Source of the DNA: Planctomycetota bacterium
Lineage (GTDB): Bacteria > Planctomycetota > Phycisphaerae > Phycisphaerales > SM1A02
DNA length: 40,773 bases
Direction: 5' to 3'
Assembly: GCA_016873255.1 (NCBI GenBank)
Contig: VGXR01000020.1
Location: 1 to 40,773, forward strand
The position numbers were made by a program, and so were the translations under genes. Below the pieces are notes generated by a model. That model had not been told where the DNA came from, made no database searches, and saw only the letters and a program-made list of their open reading frames with translations. This document shows positions 26,063 through 33,856 of this stretch, one piece after another; the stretch's first letter is position 1, and each line of letters begins with the position of its first letter.

Positions 26063-26914
26063 ATGCCTCGCCCGGAACGCCCGCCGCTCCGCGTCTTCCC
26101 GACCACCCTCTGGGAGTACCCGAGCCAGCACTACGACTGGGTCGACGAGCACGGCCGCCGGCACTCGATGCAGGGCGATAAAAACTACGCCGGCGCGACG
26201 CCCTCTTGGGTGATCTGGCAGCTCCTGATGCGCTATACGCGCGAGACCGATCGCGTGATCGACCCATTCTGCGGGAGCGGCACCACCATCGACGTGTGCC
26301 GCAGCCTCGGTCGGCCGGTGAAGGGGTTCGACCTGGTGCCGCGCCGGCCGGACATCCAGCAGGCCGATGCGCGCAGGCTGCCGCTCGAGGACCAGAGCGT
26401 CGACTTCGTGTTCATGGACCCGCCGTACTCGACGCACATCGACTACTCCGACTCGCCAGACTGCATCGGCAGGCTCGACGCGGGCAGCGACGACGGCGGC
26501 CGCGCGTACTACGACGCGATGGGCAAGGTCATCGCCGAGGCGCACCGCGTCCTCAAGAACCGTCGCTACATGGCGCTCTACGCGAGCGACAGCTGGCGCA
26601 AGAAGAAGGGCGCTCCCTCGGGCAGCGGCGCGGGCAGCTTCATGCCGATCGGCTTCGACCTGTTCGCCATCATGCGCAGGCTATTGGTGCCGGTCGACAT
26701 GGTGTGCGTTGTCCGGCAGAACCAGAAGCTCGAGAAGGGCAACTGGCGCAAGACCGCCGTGGAGGAGAACTTCTTCCTGCGCGGCTTCAACTACCTCATG
26801 ATCTTCAAGAAGGTGGATGACGTGGTGCAGGGCGCGGGTGCGCACGGCCGGCGCGCCGACGGGGCATCAGTCCGCCGTCCACCGGGTGGGTCGGGGAAGC
26901 ACGGAGCCCGTTGA
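26063..26914 (+). CDS. DNA methyltransferase (N4-cytosine/N6-adenine type), orphan
   Basis: The 283-residue protein has the SAM-binding motif DPFCGSGTT (67-75) before the catalytic DPPY (119-122), the order expected when motif X and I precede IV. HRVLKNRRYMALYASDSW is the strand after the catalytic motif. Such enzymes methylate the exocyclic amino group of adenine or cytosine in DNA. No restriction endonuclease or specificity subunit is adjacent, so it may be a solitary regulatory methyltransferase or act on an unknown substrate. The start follows TAGACT by 7 nt. Its last 48 nt overlap the convergent lipoprotein gene. Confidence 0.85.
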   Translation: MPRPERPPLRVFPTTLWEYPSQHYDWVDEHGRRHSMQGDKNYAGATPSWVIWQLLMRYTRETDRVIDPFCGSGTTIDVCRSLGRPVKGFDLVPRRPDIQQADARRLPLEDQSVDFVFMDPPYSTHIDYSDSPDCIGRLDAGSDDGGRAYYDAMGKVIAEAHRVLKNRRYMALYASDSWRKKKGAPSGSGAGSFMPIGFDLFAIMRRLLVPVDMVCVVRQNQKLEKGNWRKTAVEENFFLRGFNYLMIFKKVDDVVQGAGAHGRRADGASVRRPPGGSGKHGAR

Positions 26915-29449
26915 GTCGCCGGGCATGAGCGCGTCCGGCGAATCGCCGGAGACGGTGGCCCGCAGCCGCATGAGACGCCATGCGTTCTCGTCGCGCAGCG
27001 TGCGCAGCGCGGCAAGCCGGGGATCCAGCTGCGCGCTCGACCGCAGCTCCGAAGGCGTGGCCGCAGGCGGCTGCGCGCGGTTGCCGTCGAGCCACTCGTG
27101 CGCGGCGCGGACCATGTCGTCGTTCACGAGCTGCCAGCGCTCGATGGCGCCCCCGATGACGGCGGCCGCGGCGTCGCCCGCGCCCTGCGGTGCGCCGGCG
27201 GCCGCAAGGTCGGATGCCGCGCGCCACGAGGCGCCGTCGGCGAGGAACTCCGGGCACGTGGCCCGGAGCCAGTCCTGCATGAAGCGGCGTCCGAGTTCCG
27301 GGTCCACCGTCGCGACCGCATCGATGGCGGACCGTTGCGCGGCCCGGCGCTCCAGCGCGGCCGAGCGCACGCGCTGGATCGCGCGGCGGACCTCGGCATC
27401 GTCCTTGAGTTCCTCCGGACCGGCACCCTCGCGTCCCTCGCGCTGCGCGCGCAGGCCGGCGAGAAGCAGGTCGCGGAGCGCCTCCAGGCCAGCCTGGCGC
27501 GCGTCGTCGGCGGTGGCGCGGAGCCGTTCGGCGTACCCGGCCACCGCCACCAGGGCCGCCGTGCGCCGGACCTCGCCGTCGACACCGAGCGCCGCGGAAA
27601 CCGGGTCGGCGTCCGATTCCCACAGCGGCCCCACGAGCCATTGCTGGCGGAACCGCCTCCACGGAAGCGATGCGCGCCTCGCCGCCGAAACCGTCCGCGC
27701 AAGCACGAACCGAGGGTCGCCCTGCGGGAGGTCGATGGCGATGGCGACCTCCTGGAACGTGACGTCGTCCGCCTCGCGCCGCTGACCGTCGGCGGCGATC
27801 AGCGCGGAGAGGTACTGCGCGATGGTGCGCTCGAGCTCGGCCGGGTCGCCCTTGTCCTGCGCGAGCTTGATGCCGCGCTCCTCGAGGAGGCGCATCTGCT
27901 CGCGCTGCTGCGCCTCCAGCGCCGACATGCGCGCACGGTGGCGCTCCCAGATCTGCTCCACGAGCGGGTCGTCATCGCGTGCGCCGAGGCCGCGCGCCGC
28001 GCGCCGGTACGCGTCGTGGTCCATGCCGGGGGCGAGCAGGAGCTGCTCGGCGATGGAGAGGTCCTGCTGCCAGGGCTCGTCGGGCTGCTCCTCGGACCGG
28101 AGCGCCGAGGATGCGGTGGCGCCGACCAGTCGCTCCGCGGTGCGTGGCCCGAGCAACGGCGCGAGCTGGGTGACCAGGGCTTGTGGCGATGTCGAGGGTG
28201 CGTTCGCAAGGATGGAGGCGAACGACTGTCCCAGCTCGGCCTCGGCCGCGGCCGCGAGCGCCTTCGCCGCCGGGTCGATCCGTCCATATCCGCGCTTGAG
28301 GACCTCGCGAATGTCGGGTCGCGGCGTGGCCGGCGGTGACTCGACCGCCGCGTCCTCCATCCGCAGGCGGAACTCGCGGTGGCGTTCCTCCGAAACCTCC
28401 GCGATCGCCCTGCGCAGGAGCGCGGCGGCCTCGGCACTGCGCGGCGCGCGGCCTTCACGCACCTCCGGGTGCGCGAGCACCGCCGCGGCCCACAGTCGCC
28501 GGTGCTCCATCCACGGGTCCAAGGATGACCGCGCGCGCTCGTCCATCGCGCGCAGCACCTCCGCGGCCTGCGGCGGGAGCGCTTCGCACAGTGCATCCAG
28601 CCCGCGGCGGTTCACGTCGTCGAGCGCGAGGTAGGCGCGCGCCCGCGGCGCGCCGGCCCTGCGGAGCACCGCGGCAAGTTCCTGCTTGGCGGCGTCCACG
28701 GCGGCGCGTCCTTCCGGCGAGGTGCCCGAGCGCTGCTCGAGTTCCTGCATCTGCTGCTCCGTCAGACCGGCGGCGGTCCGGGCGGCGAGCGCCGCGGCGG
28801 GGAACTCCACCGATTCCTCGGCCACCCGCCTCACCGCCCGCGACAGATCGTTGCGGTACGCGGCAAGTGCCGGTTCCGCGGCCGTGCGTCCCTCGGCGGT
28901 GAGTTCCATGCGGTGCACGAGCTGGTCGAGGTCGAGGATGTCGGGCGCGCGCCCGGAGTCGTCGCGAGCGCCGCGGATGACCAGCGCGTTGCGCGCGACG
29001 GAGCGCCTCGTCCCCACGCGCTCCGCGAACGCAGCCCTGTCCGCGAACTCGGTCACGATGTCCGCCACCAGCCGATCGTCGAGCGCCTGGATTCGCGACA
29101 TGGCGGCTGCATGCCGGCGCGCGAGCCGCGACATGGCGTTCGCGTCCTGCGCCAGCTGGTCCGCGGGCACGGCGCGCACCTCGCGCGACAGCGGGACGAG
29201 CGTCTCCTCCCGGAGGCGGTCGAACTCCGTGAGGTAGCGGTCGTGCATCGCCTCGAGCGAGGCCCACTCGTCCTCGGAGAGGGGGCGCTGGTCCTCGCCG
29301 GCGGCCATCGCGAGGTCCACGGTGCGGACGGGGCCGGGAAGGGCGTCGTAGCGCTGCTCGGCCCCGGAGCCGCACGCGGCGAGGGCGGCGATGCCGGTCG
29401 CCAGGAGCGACCCAAGAAGCAGCCGGGCAGCCAGCCGGACGGCGTCCAT
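26867..29449 (-). CDS. Large alpha-helical lipoprotein of unknown function
   Basis: This 860-residue protein starts MDAVRLAARLLLGSLLATGI and has the lipobox LAAC, so it should be membrane-anchored. The rest is strongly helical, rich in Ala, Arg, Glu and Leu, with long stretches likely to form helical bundles or coiled coils. Examples are ALEAQQREQMRLLEERGIKL and AGLTEQQMQELEQRSG. I see no catalytic motif and recognise no family. The reading frame is open further upstream, but ATG 29449 has a TACACT box exactly 6 nt upstream and begins the signal peptide. It overlaps the methyltransferase gene by 48 nt at its 3' end. Confidence 0.72.
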   Translation of the reverse strand: MDAVRLAARLLLGSLLATGIAALAACGSGAEQRYDALPGPVRTVDLAMAAGEDQRPLSEDEWASLEAMHDRYLTEFDRLREETLVPLSREVRAVPADQLAQDANAMSRLARRHAAAMSRIQALDDRLVADIVTEFADRAAFAERVGTRRSVARNALVIRGARDDSGRAPDILDLDQLVHRMELTAEGRTAAEPALAAYRNDLSRAVRRVAEESVEFPAAALAARTAAGLTEQQMQELEQRSGTSPEGRAAVDAAKQELAAVLRRAGAPRARAYLALDDVNRRGLDALCEALPPQAAEVLRAMDERARSSLDPWMEHRRLWAAAVLAHPEVREGRAPRSAEAAALLRRAIAEVSEERHREFRLRMEDAAVESPPATPRPDIREVLKRGYGRIDPAAKALAAAAEAELGQSFASILANAPSTSPQALVTQLAPLLGPRTAERLVGATASSALRSEEQPDEPWQQDLSIAEQLLLAPGMDHDAYRRAARGLGARDDDPLVEQIWERHRARMSALEAQQREQMRLLEERGIKLAQDKGDPAELERTIAQYLSALIAADGQRREADDVTFQEVAIAIDLPQGDPRFVLARTVSAARRASLPWRRFRQQWLVGPLWESDADPVSAALGVDGEVRRTAALVAVAGYAERLRATADDARQAGLEALRDLLLAGLRAQREGREGAGPEELKDDAEVRRAIQRVRSAALERRAAQRSAIDAVATVDPELGRRFMQDWLRATCPEFLADGASWRAASDLAAAGAPQGAGDAAAAVIGGAIERWQLVNDDMVRAAHEWLDGNRAQPPAATPSELRSSAQLDPRLAALRTLRDENAWRLMRLRATVSGDSPDALMPGDSTGSVLPRPTRWTAD

Positions 29450-29455
29450 GGTCCG

Positions 29456-29461
29456 AGTGTA
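29456..29461 (-). promoter_or_regulatory. -10 box TACACT, leaderless-type
   Basis: Minus-strand TACACT is followed by CGGACC and the ATG of the lipoprotein gene, a 6-nt spacing with no room for a Shine-Dalgarno sequence. Confidence 0.5.
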
Positions 29462-29627
29462 GGGGGGCGGTAATGGGGCCGCGCCGGCGCGCATTTTCGG
29501 GCGCAACGGCGCTCCCCCGGGCTCAATTGCGGGTTTCCGCGCCATTCCGCGGACGTTCGCTCTTGCGCCCCCCATGGCGAATCCGACCTTCAGGCTGCGC
29601 GCTGTCACGGCGTGCAGGGAGCCAAGG

Positions 29628-31067
29628 ATGAACCGACCCAACCAGCGAAGTTCCAGCGGCAGGATCGGGCTCGGCGCCTTCACCGGCGCGGGCATCGGCA
29701 CGGCGGCCATCGCCGTCGCGGCGTTCGTGTCCCTGCGCGGCGGCTTCTTTACGCGCGGCGCGAAGGCAGAGTTCACCCGCCCCGAGGTTGCGTTCGATTG
29801 CCTCGAGGATGGGGTGATCGAGGTGCCGGAGGAGGCCCGGTCGCTGCAGGCGGCGGTCGACTTCGCCCCCGATGGCGCGGTGATCCGCGTGTCTCTGGGA
29901 ACGTTCGTGGGCCCGGTGGCGTGCGACGGCAAGTCGATCGTCATCGAGGGCCAGGGGCCCGACGCGACCGTGCTCCGCGGCTTCGGCGTGCGTCCGGTGC
30001 TCTCGTTCCGGGGCAGCGGCGAGAGCATGGTGGTGGTGCGCGGCATGTCGGTGGTGGGCGGCCGCGGCGCGGAGGGCGCGGGGCTCGTGCTCGAGGGCGT
30101 CCGCTTCGATGCGCGTGACCTGCGCATCGCCGGCAACCAGGGCTGCGGCGCGCTGGTGCGCGGCGGCTCGGGCGAGTTCGATGCCTGCACGTTCGAGGGG
30201 AACCGGTCGCCCGGATCAGGCGGCGGCTTCCGCAACGAGGGCGGGCGCGTCCAGTTCGTGGGCTGCACCTTCCGGCACAACGTCTCGACCGCGTTCGGCG
30301 GCGCGGTGGCAAGCAAGGGCGGGCGCGTCGAGCTGCTCGCATGCACGCTCGAGGAAAACTCGACCCATAGCGGTGCGTGGGGCGGGGCGGTGTTCGGGAG
30401 CGACGCAGTGGTGGAGCTGCACGGCAGCGAGTTCGCGCGAAACCGCGCCATCAACGCGGGCGGCGCGGTCTACCTCGCCGGCGGCGTGGCGGACATCTCG
30501 AAGTGCTCGTTCACCGGCAACCTCAGCGACGAGGCGCGCAGCCTCTACAGCCGGGGGGCAGGCGTGCGCATCGCCTCGAGCCACCTCTGCGGCATCGAGG
30601 CGGTGGCGCTCGGCGGCGACTTCGCGTTCGGCGACGGCAACGTGTTCGACGCATCGTGCTTCGGCGACTGCAACCAGAACGGCGTGTCCGACACGGAGGA
30701 GCTGGAGCTCGGCTGGGTGGCCGACCGCGACGGCAACGGCGTGCCGGATGCGTGCGACCCCGACTGCAACTCCAACGGCCTGCCCGACGGCTACGAGATC
30801 GCCGGCGGCTTCGCGCAGGACATGAACGCGAACGGGCTGATCGACATCTGCGAGATCCGCTCGGGCCTGGCGCTCGACGTGGACAACGACTGGATCCCAG
30901 ACGACGCGCAGGTGCCCGCGATGGACGCTGTCGCGCCCCCGCCGCAGCCGGCGGTGCAGCGGCCGTCGATGCCGTCGGCCCCGCCGGACTTCGACCCGTG
31001 GGTCAACGGAAGCCCGATGTCGATGGAGCGCATGGGCGCGGGCTACGGCCCGGGCGCGCAGCCCTGA
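29628..31067 (+). CDS. Exported right-handed beta-helix protein with DxNxNG calcium-type repeats
   Basis: The 479-residue protein starts at ATG 29628, preceded by GGGAG and AAGG. An ATG at 29574 would add 18 residues and is not preferred. After a basic N-terminus there is one membrane or signal segment (LGAFTGAGIGTAAIAVAAFV). Residues about 65-340 are a parallel beta-helix of the pectate-lyase or right-handed helix type. It starts with the lipid-A-like rung IEVPEEARSLQAAVDFAPDG and has repeated C-T-F-x-x-N turns (CTFEGNRSPGSGGGF, CTFRHNVSTAFGGAV). Then come DCNQNGVSD, DRDGNGVPD, DCNSNGLPD and DMNANGLID, a planctomycete-type thrombospondin-3-like calcium region. The end is Pro-rich. It is likely cell-surface or secreted; no active site is evident. 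Confidence 0.82.
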   Translation: MNRPNQRSSSGRIGLGAFTGAGIGTAAIAVAAFVSLRGGFFTRGAKAEFTRPEVAFDCLEDGVIEVPEEARSLQAAVDFAPDGAVIRVSLGTFVGPVACDGKSIVIEGQGPDATVLRGFGVRPVLSFRGSGESMVVVRGMSVVGGRGAEGAGLVLEGVRFDARDLRIAGNQGCGALVRGGSGEFDACTFEGNRSPGSGGGFRNEGGRVQFVGCTFRHNVSTAFGGAVASKGGRVELLACTLEENSTHSGAWGGAVFGSDAVVELHGSEFARNRAINAGGAVYLAGGVADISKCSFTGNLSDEARSLYSRGAGVRIASSHLCGIEAVALGGDFAFGDGNVFDASCFGDCNQNGVSDTEELELGWVADRDGNGVPDACDPDCNSNGLPDGYEIAGGFAQDMNANGLIDICEIRSGLALDVDNDWIPDDAQVPAMDAVAPPPQPAVQRPSMPSAPPDFDPWVNGSPMSMERMGAGYGPGAQP

Positions 31068-31115
31068 CCGGGCATGGCGGCGTGAACGGCCGCCGCGCAC
31101 CGGTGGGCGGACAAG

Positions 31116-31188
31116 CGCACGCGGAAGGATTCGAACCTTCAACCCTCGGTTCCGAAGACCGATGCTCTATCCGTTGAGCTACGCGTGC
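31116..31188 (-). tRNA. tRNA-Arg (anticodon TCG)
   Basis: On the minus strand the acceptor arms GCACGCG (31188-31182) and CGCGTGC (31123-31117) pair, with discriminator G at 31116. The anticodon stem TCGGT/ACCGA carries the loop CTTCGGA, giving anticodon TCG, and the T arm contains GGTTCGAATCC. CCA is not encoded. Confidence 0.94.
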
Positions 31189-31198
31189 GGAAACTGCT

Positions 31199-31251
31199 CC
31201 CGTTCCTCCCGGGCCATTTTAGCGGCGGGAAAAGGGTCCGGGAGGAACGGG
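31199..31251. repeat. 14-bp perfect inverted repeat around the tRNA-Arg promoter
   Basis: CCCGTTCCTCCCGG (31199-31212) is the exact reverse complement of CCGGGAGGAACGGG (31238-31251). The 25-nt spacer holds a minus-strand TAAAAT (31216-31221), a good -10 for tRNA-Arg about 28 nt downstream. The repeat could be a terminator-like stem for fabI, whose stop is 7 nt away, or a binding site controlling the tRNA. Confidence 0.75.
31216..31221 (-). promoter_or_regulatory. -10 box TAAAAT of tRNA-Arg
   Basis: TAAAAT on the minus strand predicts a start near 31209, about 20 nt before the mature tRNA. No clear -35 is visible. It sits in the loop of the 14-bp inverted repeat. Confidence 0.5.
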
Positions 31252-31257
31252 TCGAGT

Positions 31258-32046
31258 TTACAGCCCGATGATCGAGTACCCCGCGTCCACGTAGACGCAC
31301 TGGCCGGTGACGCCCTTGGAGAGGTCGCTCAAGAGGAAGAGGGCGGTGTCGCCCACCTCCTCGCCGGTGATGTTGCGGCGCAGCGGCGCCTTCTGCTCGA
31401 CCCAGCCGAGGATATCGCCGAAGCCGCCCACGGCCATCGCGCTGAGGGTCTTGAGCGGGCCGCCGCTGATGACGTTGGCGCGGATCTGCCTCTGGCCGAG
31501 CTCCATGGCGATGTAGCGGTTGGTGGCCTCGAGCGCGGCCTTCGCGACGCCCATCACGTTGTAGCCGGGCACGGCCTTCTCGGCACCGTAGTAGCTGAGC
31601 GCGATCATCGATCCGCCGTTCGGCATGAGCGGGGCGGCGCGCACGGCCATGGCCTGGTAGGTGAACGCGCTGATGTCCATCGCCTGCGTGAACACGGCAC
31701 GCGGCGTGGCGCAGTACTTGCCCTTCTCGAGCCAGCTCTTGTCGGCGAACGCGATCGAGTGCACCACGAAGTCGATGGTCCCGAAGTCGGCCTGCAGCTT
31801 CGCGAAAACCGCATCGAGATCGGCGTCGCTGCCCGCATCCATGGGCATGAGCCACGGGTCCTTCACGCCCAGCTCGTCGAGCGCGTTGCGGCAGCGCCGC
31901 TCCATCTTCTCGCCCGGCAGGTGCGTGAACATGCACTGCGCGCCCGCCTTCAGGAGGCTCTGCGTGATGTACGTGGCGTAGCTGCGGTCGTTGGCGATGC
32001 CGACGACCAGCCCGCGCTTGCCCTGCATCAATCCTGCGGTGTTCAT
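31258..32046 (-). CDS. fabI: Enoyl-[acyl-carrier-protein] reductase (NADH), FabI
   Basis: The 262-residue protein is a full-length FabI, catalysing the last reduction of each fatty-acid elongation cycle. The nucleotide-binding start is GKRGLVVGIANDRSYA. The active-site region LSYYGAEKAVPGYNVMGVAK has Tyr152, Tyr162 and Lys169, equivalent to E. coli Tyr146, Tyr156 and Lys163. RQIRANVISGGPLKTLSAM is the substrate-binding loop, and GVTGQCVYVDAGYSI ends the fold. It lies 12 nt after the GTPase stop on the same strand. A TAGGAT -10 box overlaps that stop codon and is 9 nt from the ATG. Confidence 0.95.
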   Translation of the reverse strand: MNTAGLMQGKRGLVVGIANDRSYATYITQSLLKAGAQCMFTHLPGEKMERRCRNALDELGVKDPWLMPMDAGSDADLDAVFAKLQADFGTIDFVVHSIAFADKSWLEKGKYCATPRAVFTQAMDISAFTYQAMAVRAAPLMPNGGSMIALSYYGAEKAVPGYNVMGVAKAALEATNRYIAMELGQRQIRANVISGGPLKTLSAMAVGGFGDILGWVEQKAPLRRNITGEEVGDTALFLLSDLSKGVTGQCVYVDAGYSIIGL

Positions 32047-32055
32047 GGGGGCGAA

Positions 32056-32061
32056 ATCCTA
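32056..32061 (-). promoter_or_regulatory. -10 box TAGGAT of fabI, overlapping the upstream stop codon
   Basis: Minus-strand TAGGAT contains the TAG stop of the MnmE-like gene and lies 9 nt before the fabI ATG. It would let fabI be transcribed alone with a leader of about 2 nt. Confidence 0.45.
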
Positions 32062-33033
32062 CGCGAAGCGCCACGGGCGCGGGTCGGCGAGGTCCCCGGG
32101 CGTCACCAGCGCGTTGCGCACGAGCGCCACGAGCGGCTCGATCCCCGCGCCGCGGAGCGCGCTGACGGCAAGGGCGGCGTCCGCGCGCTCGGGGCACGCC
32201 GCGGCATCGGCGCGGTCGCACTGGTTCAGGACGCGCAGGCGCATCGCGCCGGGCGCCGCGTCCAGCGAGTGCCACCCGAGCCCCGGCGCCGTCAGCTCGA
32301 TGACGAGGTCCGCGTGCGCGAGCGCGCGCTCGGCGAGCCGCGCGGCGGCCGCTTCCACGGCATCCATTCCTGGCCGCACGCCCGGCGTGTCGAACCAGTC
32401 GACCACCACGCCCGCAAGGTCGAGGCGCGCGCACACCGCGTCGCGCGTCGTGCCCGGCTGCGCATGCGCGATGGCCACCTCGCGTCCGGCAAGCGCGTTG
32501 AGGAGCGTCGACTTTCCCGCATTGGCCGGGCCGGTCACGCAGACGCGCGCCGGGTCGATGAGCCGCCGCAGCCGGCGGTCGCGATCGTCCGGCTCACCTG
32601 CCGGCGCGCCATGCTCGCGCCATCGCGCCGGCTGCGCCGCAAGCAGGTCGATGGCAAGCGGGCTTGCCGCGCGCGCGAGCGTCGCGAGCATCGCCCGCTC
32701 CACCGGGTCCGCTGCCTCGGGCCACGAAAGCGCATCCCGCTCGGCATCCACCGGGGAGTGCGCACGCAGCTCGTCGGCACGCGCATCGAGCAACGCGCGG
32801 ATGCGCGGCCCGCCGTGCGGCATCACCAGCGCGTGCCGCGCGCTCACGCGGGCGACCACGCCGTCGTCGACCGCGCCGAACCGGCGCCAGGCGACCTCGC
32901 CGCGGCGCGGGGCCGGAGCGCCGCACAGCGCGTGCAGGAACCGCTCCACGCCCTCGGGGTACCCGCAGACGTTTGCCACCGCGATCGCCCCGGGCGACGG
33001 CGCCGTCGACCACCACCAGAGCGGCCTTCGCAC
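32059..33033 (-). CDS. MnmE-like GTPase, shortened
   Basis: The 324-residue protein starts at GTG 33033, which has GAGG 5 nt upstream and follows the coaX stop by 5 nt. STAPSPGAIAVANVCG (9-24) corresponds to the N-terminal TPPGxGAIxVxRxSG strand of the tRNA-modification GTPase MnmE, and MPHGGPRIR (71-79) to its CHGG region. The G domain has G1 GPANAGKST (168-176), G2 PGTTRD, G3 DTPG (215-218) and an altered G4, NQCD (270-273) for NKxD. MnmE is normally about 450 residues and ends in a C-x-G-K motif needed for tRNA modification. This protein stops after the G domain (DPRPWRFA), so it is probably not a working MnmE but a paralogue of unknown role. Confidence 0.75.
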   Translation of the reverse strand: MRRPLWWWSTAPSPGAIAVANVCGYPEGVERFLHALCGAPAPRRGEVAWRRFGAVDDGVVARVSARHALVMPHGGPRIRALLDARADELRAHSPVDAERDALSWPEAADPVERAMLATLARAASPLAIDLLAAQPARWREHGAPAGEPDDRDRRLRRLIDPARVCVTGPANAGKSTLLNALAGREVAIAHAQPGTTRDAVCARLDLAGVVVDWFDTPGVRPGMDAVEAAAARLAERALAHADLVIELTAPGLGWHSLDAAPGAMRLRVLNQCDRADAAACPERADAALAVSALRGAGIEPLVALVRNALVTPGDLADPRPWRFA

Positions 33034-33038
33034 GCGCC

Positions 33039-33806
33039 TCACTCGGCCTCGGCAGCCGATCGCACGGCCTGCAGGATGCCGCGCAGCACCAGGTCGGGCA
33101 CGACGCGCGTCACCAGCTCGCTGTCGGAGAAGATGGCCTCGGCATCTCCGCCCGTGGCGATCACCAGCGGGAACGCGCGGTAGCTCGACGCATAGCGCTC
33201 GACGAGCGCCTGGGTGAGCCCGCGGATCCCCTCGAACACGCCGAGCTGCATTGCAGCCTCGGTGTTGCGGCCGAAGGCCTCGTCGTCGGACGGGCGCGCG
33301 AACCGCAGCTGCGGGAGCTGCGCGGTCCGGCCGTGCAGCGCGTCGAGCTGCATCTGCGCGCCCGGTGCGATGGCGCCGCCGTGGAACACGCCCTCGCCGT
33401 CGATGAAGTCCACGGTCACCGCGGTGCCGGCGTCCACCACGATCACCGCCTGCTTGAACATGCCGAACGCCGCCGCCGCCACCAGCAGGCGGTCCTGGCC
33501 GGGCGTCGCGCCCTCGTCGAGGCAGCGGCCGATCGGCACCTCGATGTCGCGCCCGAGGCGCCAGATGTCGGTGTGCAGCTCGGAGGCGAGCCTTGCCTCG
33601 ACCGCGGTGGCCACGGGATCGTTGACGCTGGCGATGACCACCTCGGCCTCGTCGTCGCCGCGATGCTCCCACTGCGCGGCCGCGGCCTTCACGATGGCCG
33701 CGACGTCGTCGTTGGGCAGGTGCTGCGTGACATGCAGGTCGTCGCCATGGAAGCTGCCGACCGCGGTTCGCGTATTGCCGACGCTGATGGCAAGCAGGAA
33801 GGGCAT
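33039..33806 (-). CDS. coaX: Type III pantothenate kinase, CoaX
   Basis: The 255-residue protein has the ASKHA fold motifs of CoaX: GQDRLLVAAAAFG (GxDR), VVDAGTAVTVDFID, GGAIAPGAQMQ and GRNTEAAMQLGVFEG. CoaX carries out the first step of coenzyme A synthesis. The first phosphate motif, normally DxGNT, reads SVGNTR (Ser8 in place of Asp), which is unusual. ATG 33806 follows TATACT by 7 nt without a Shine-Dalgarno. The aminotransferase stop is 50 nt upstream, so the gene may be both read through and independently transcribed. Confidence 0.88.
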   Translation of the reverse strand: MPFLLAISVGNTRTAVGSFHGDDLHVTQHLPNDDVAAIVKAAAAQWEHRGDDEAEVVIASVNDPVATAVEARLASELHTDIWRLGRDIEVPIGRCLDEGATPGQDRLLVAAAAFGMFKQAVIVVDAGTAVTVDFIDGEGVFHGGAIAPGAQMQLDALHGRTAQLPQLRFARPSDDEAFGRNTEAAMQLGVFEGIRGLTQALVERYASSYRAFPLVIATGGDAEAIFSDSELVTRVVPDLVLRGILQAVRSAAEAE

Positions 33807-33813
33807 CCGTGCG

Positions 33814-33819
33814 AGTATA
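33814..33819 (-). promoter_or_regulatory. -10 box TATACT of coaX, leaderless-type
   Basis: Minus-strand TATACT, then CGCACGG, then the coaX ATG: 7-nt spacing, placing the predicted transcript start on the start codon. Confidence 0.55.
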
Positions 33820-33856
33820 GGAGGATGGGGCGGCAAGGCTTCGCGACGCGGCCCGC

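Noticed and set aside
19389-29500. Shared GCATTTTCGGnnGCAA at about 19389 and 29491
   Set aside because: A 14-base match in a 40-kb window on two strands is expected by chance, and one copy covers a start codon.
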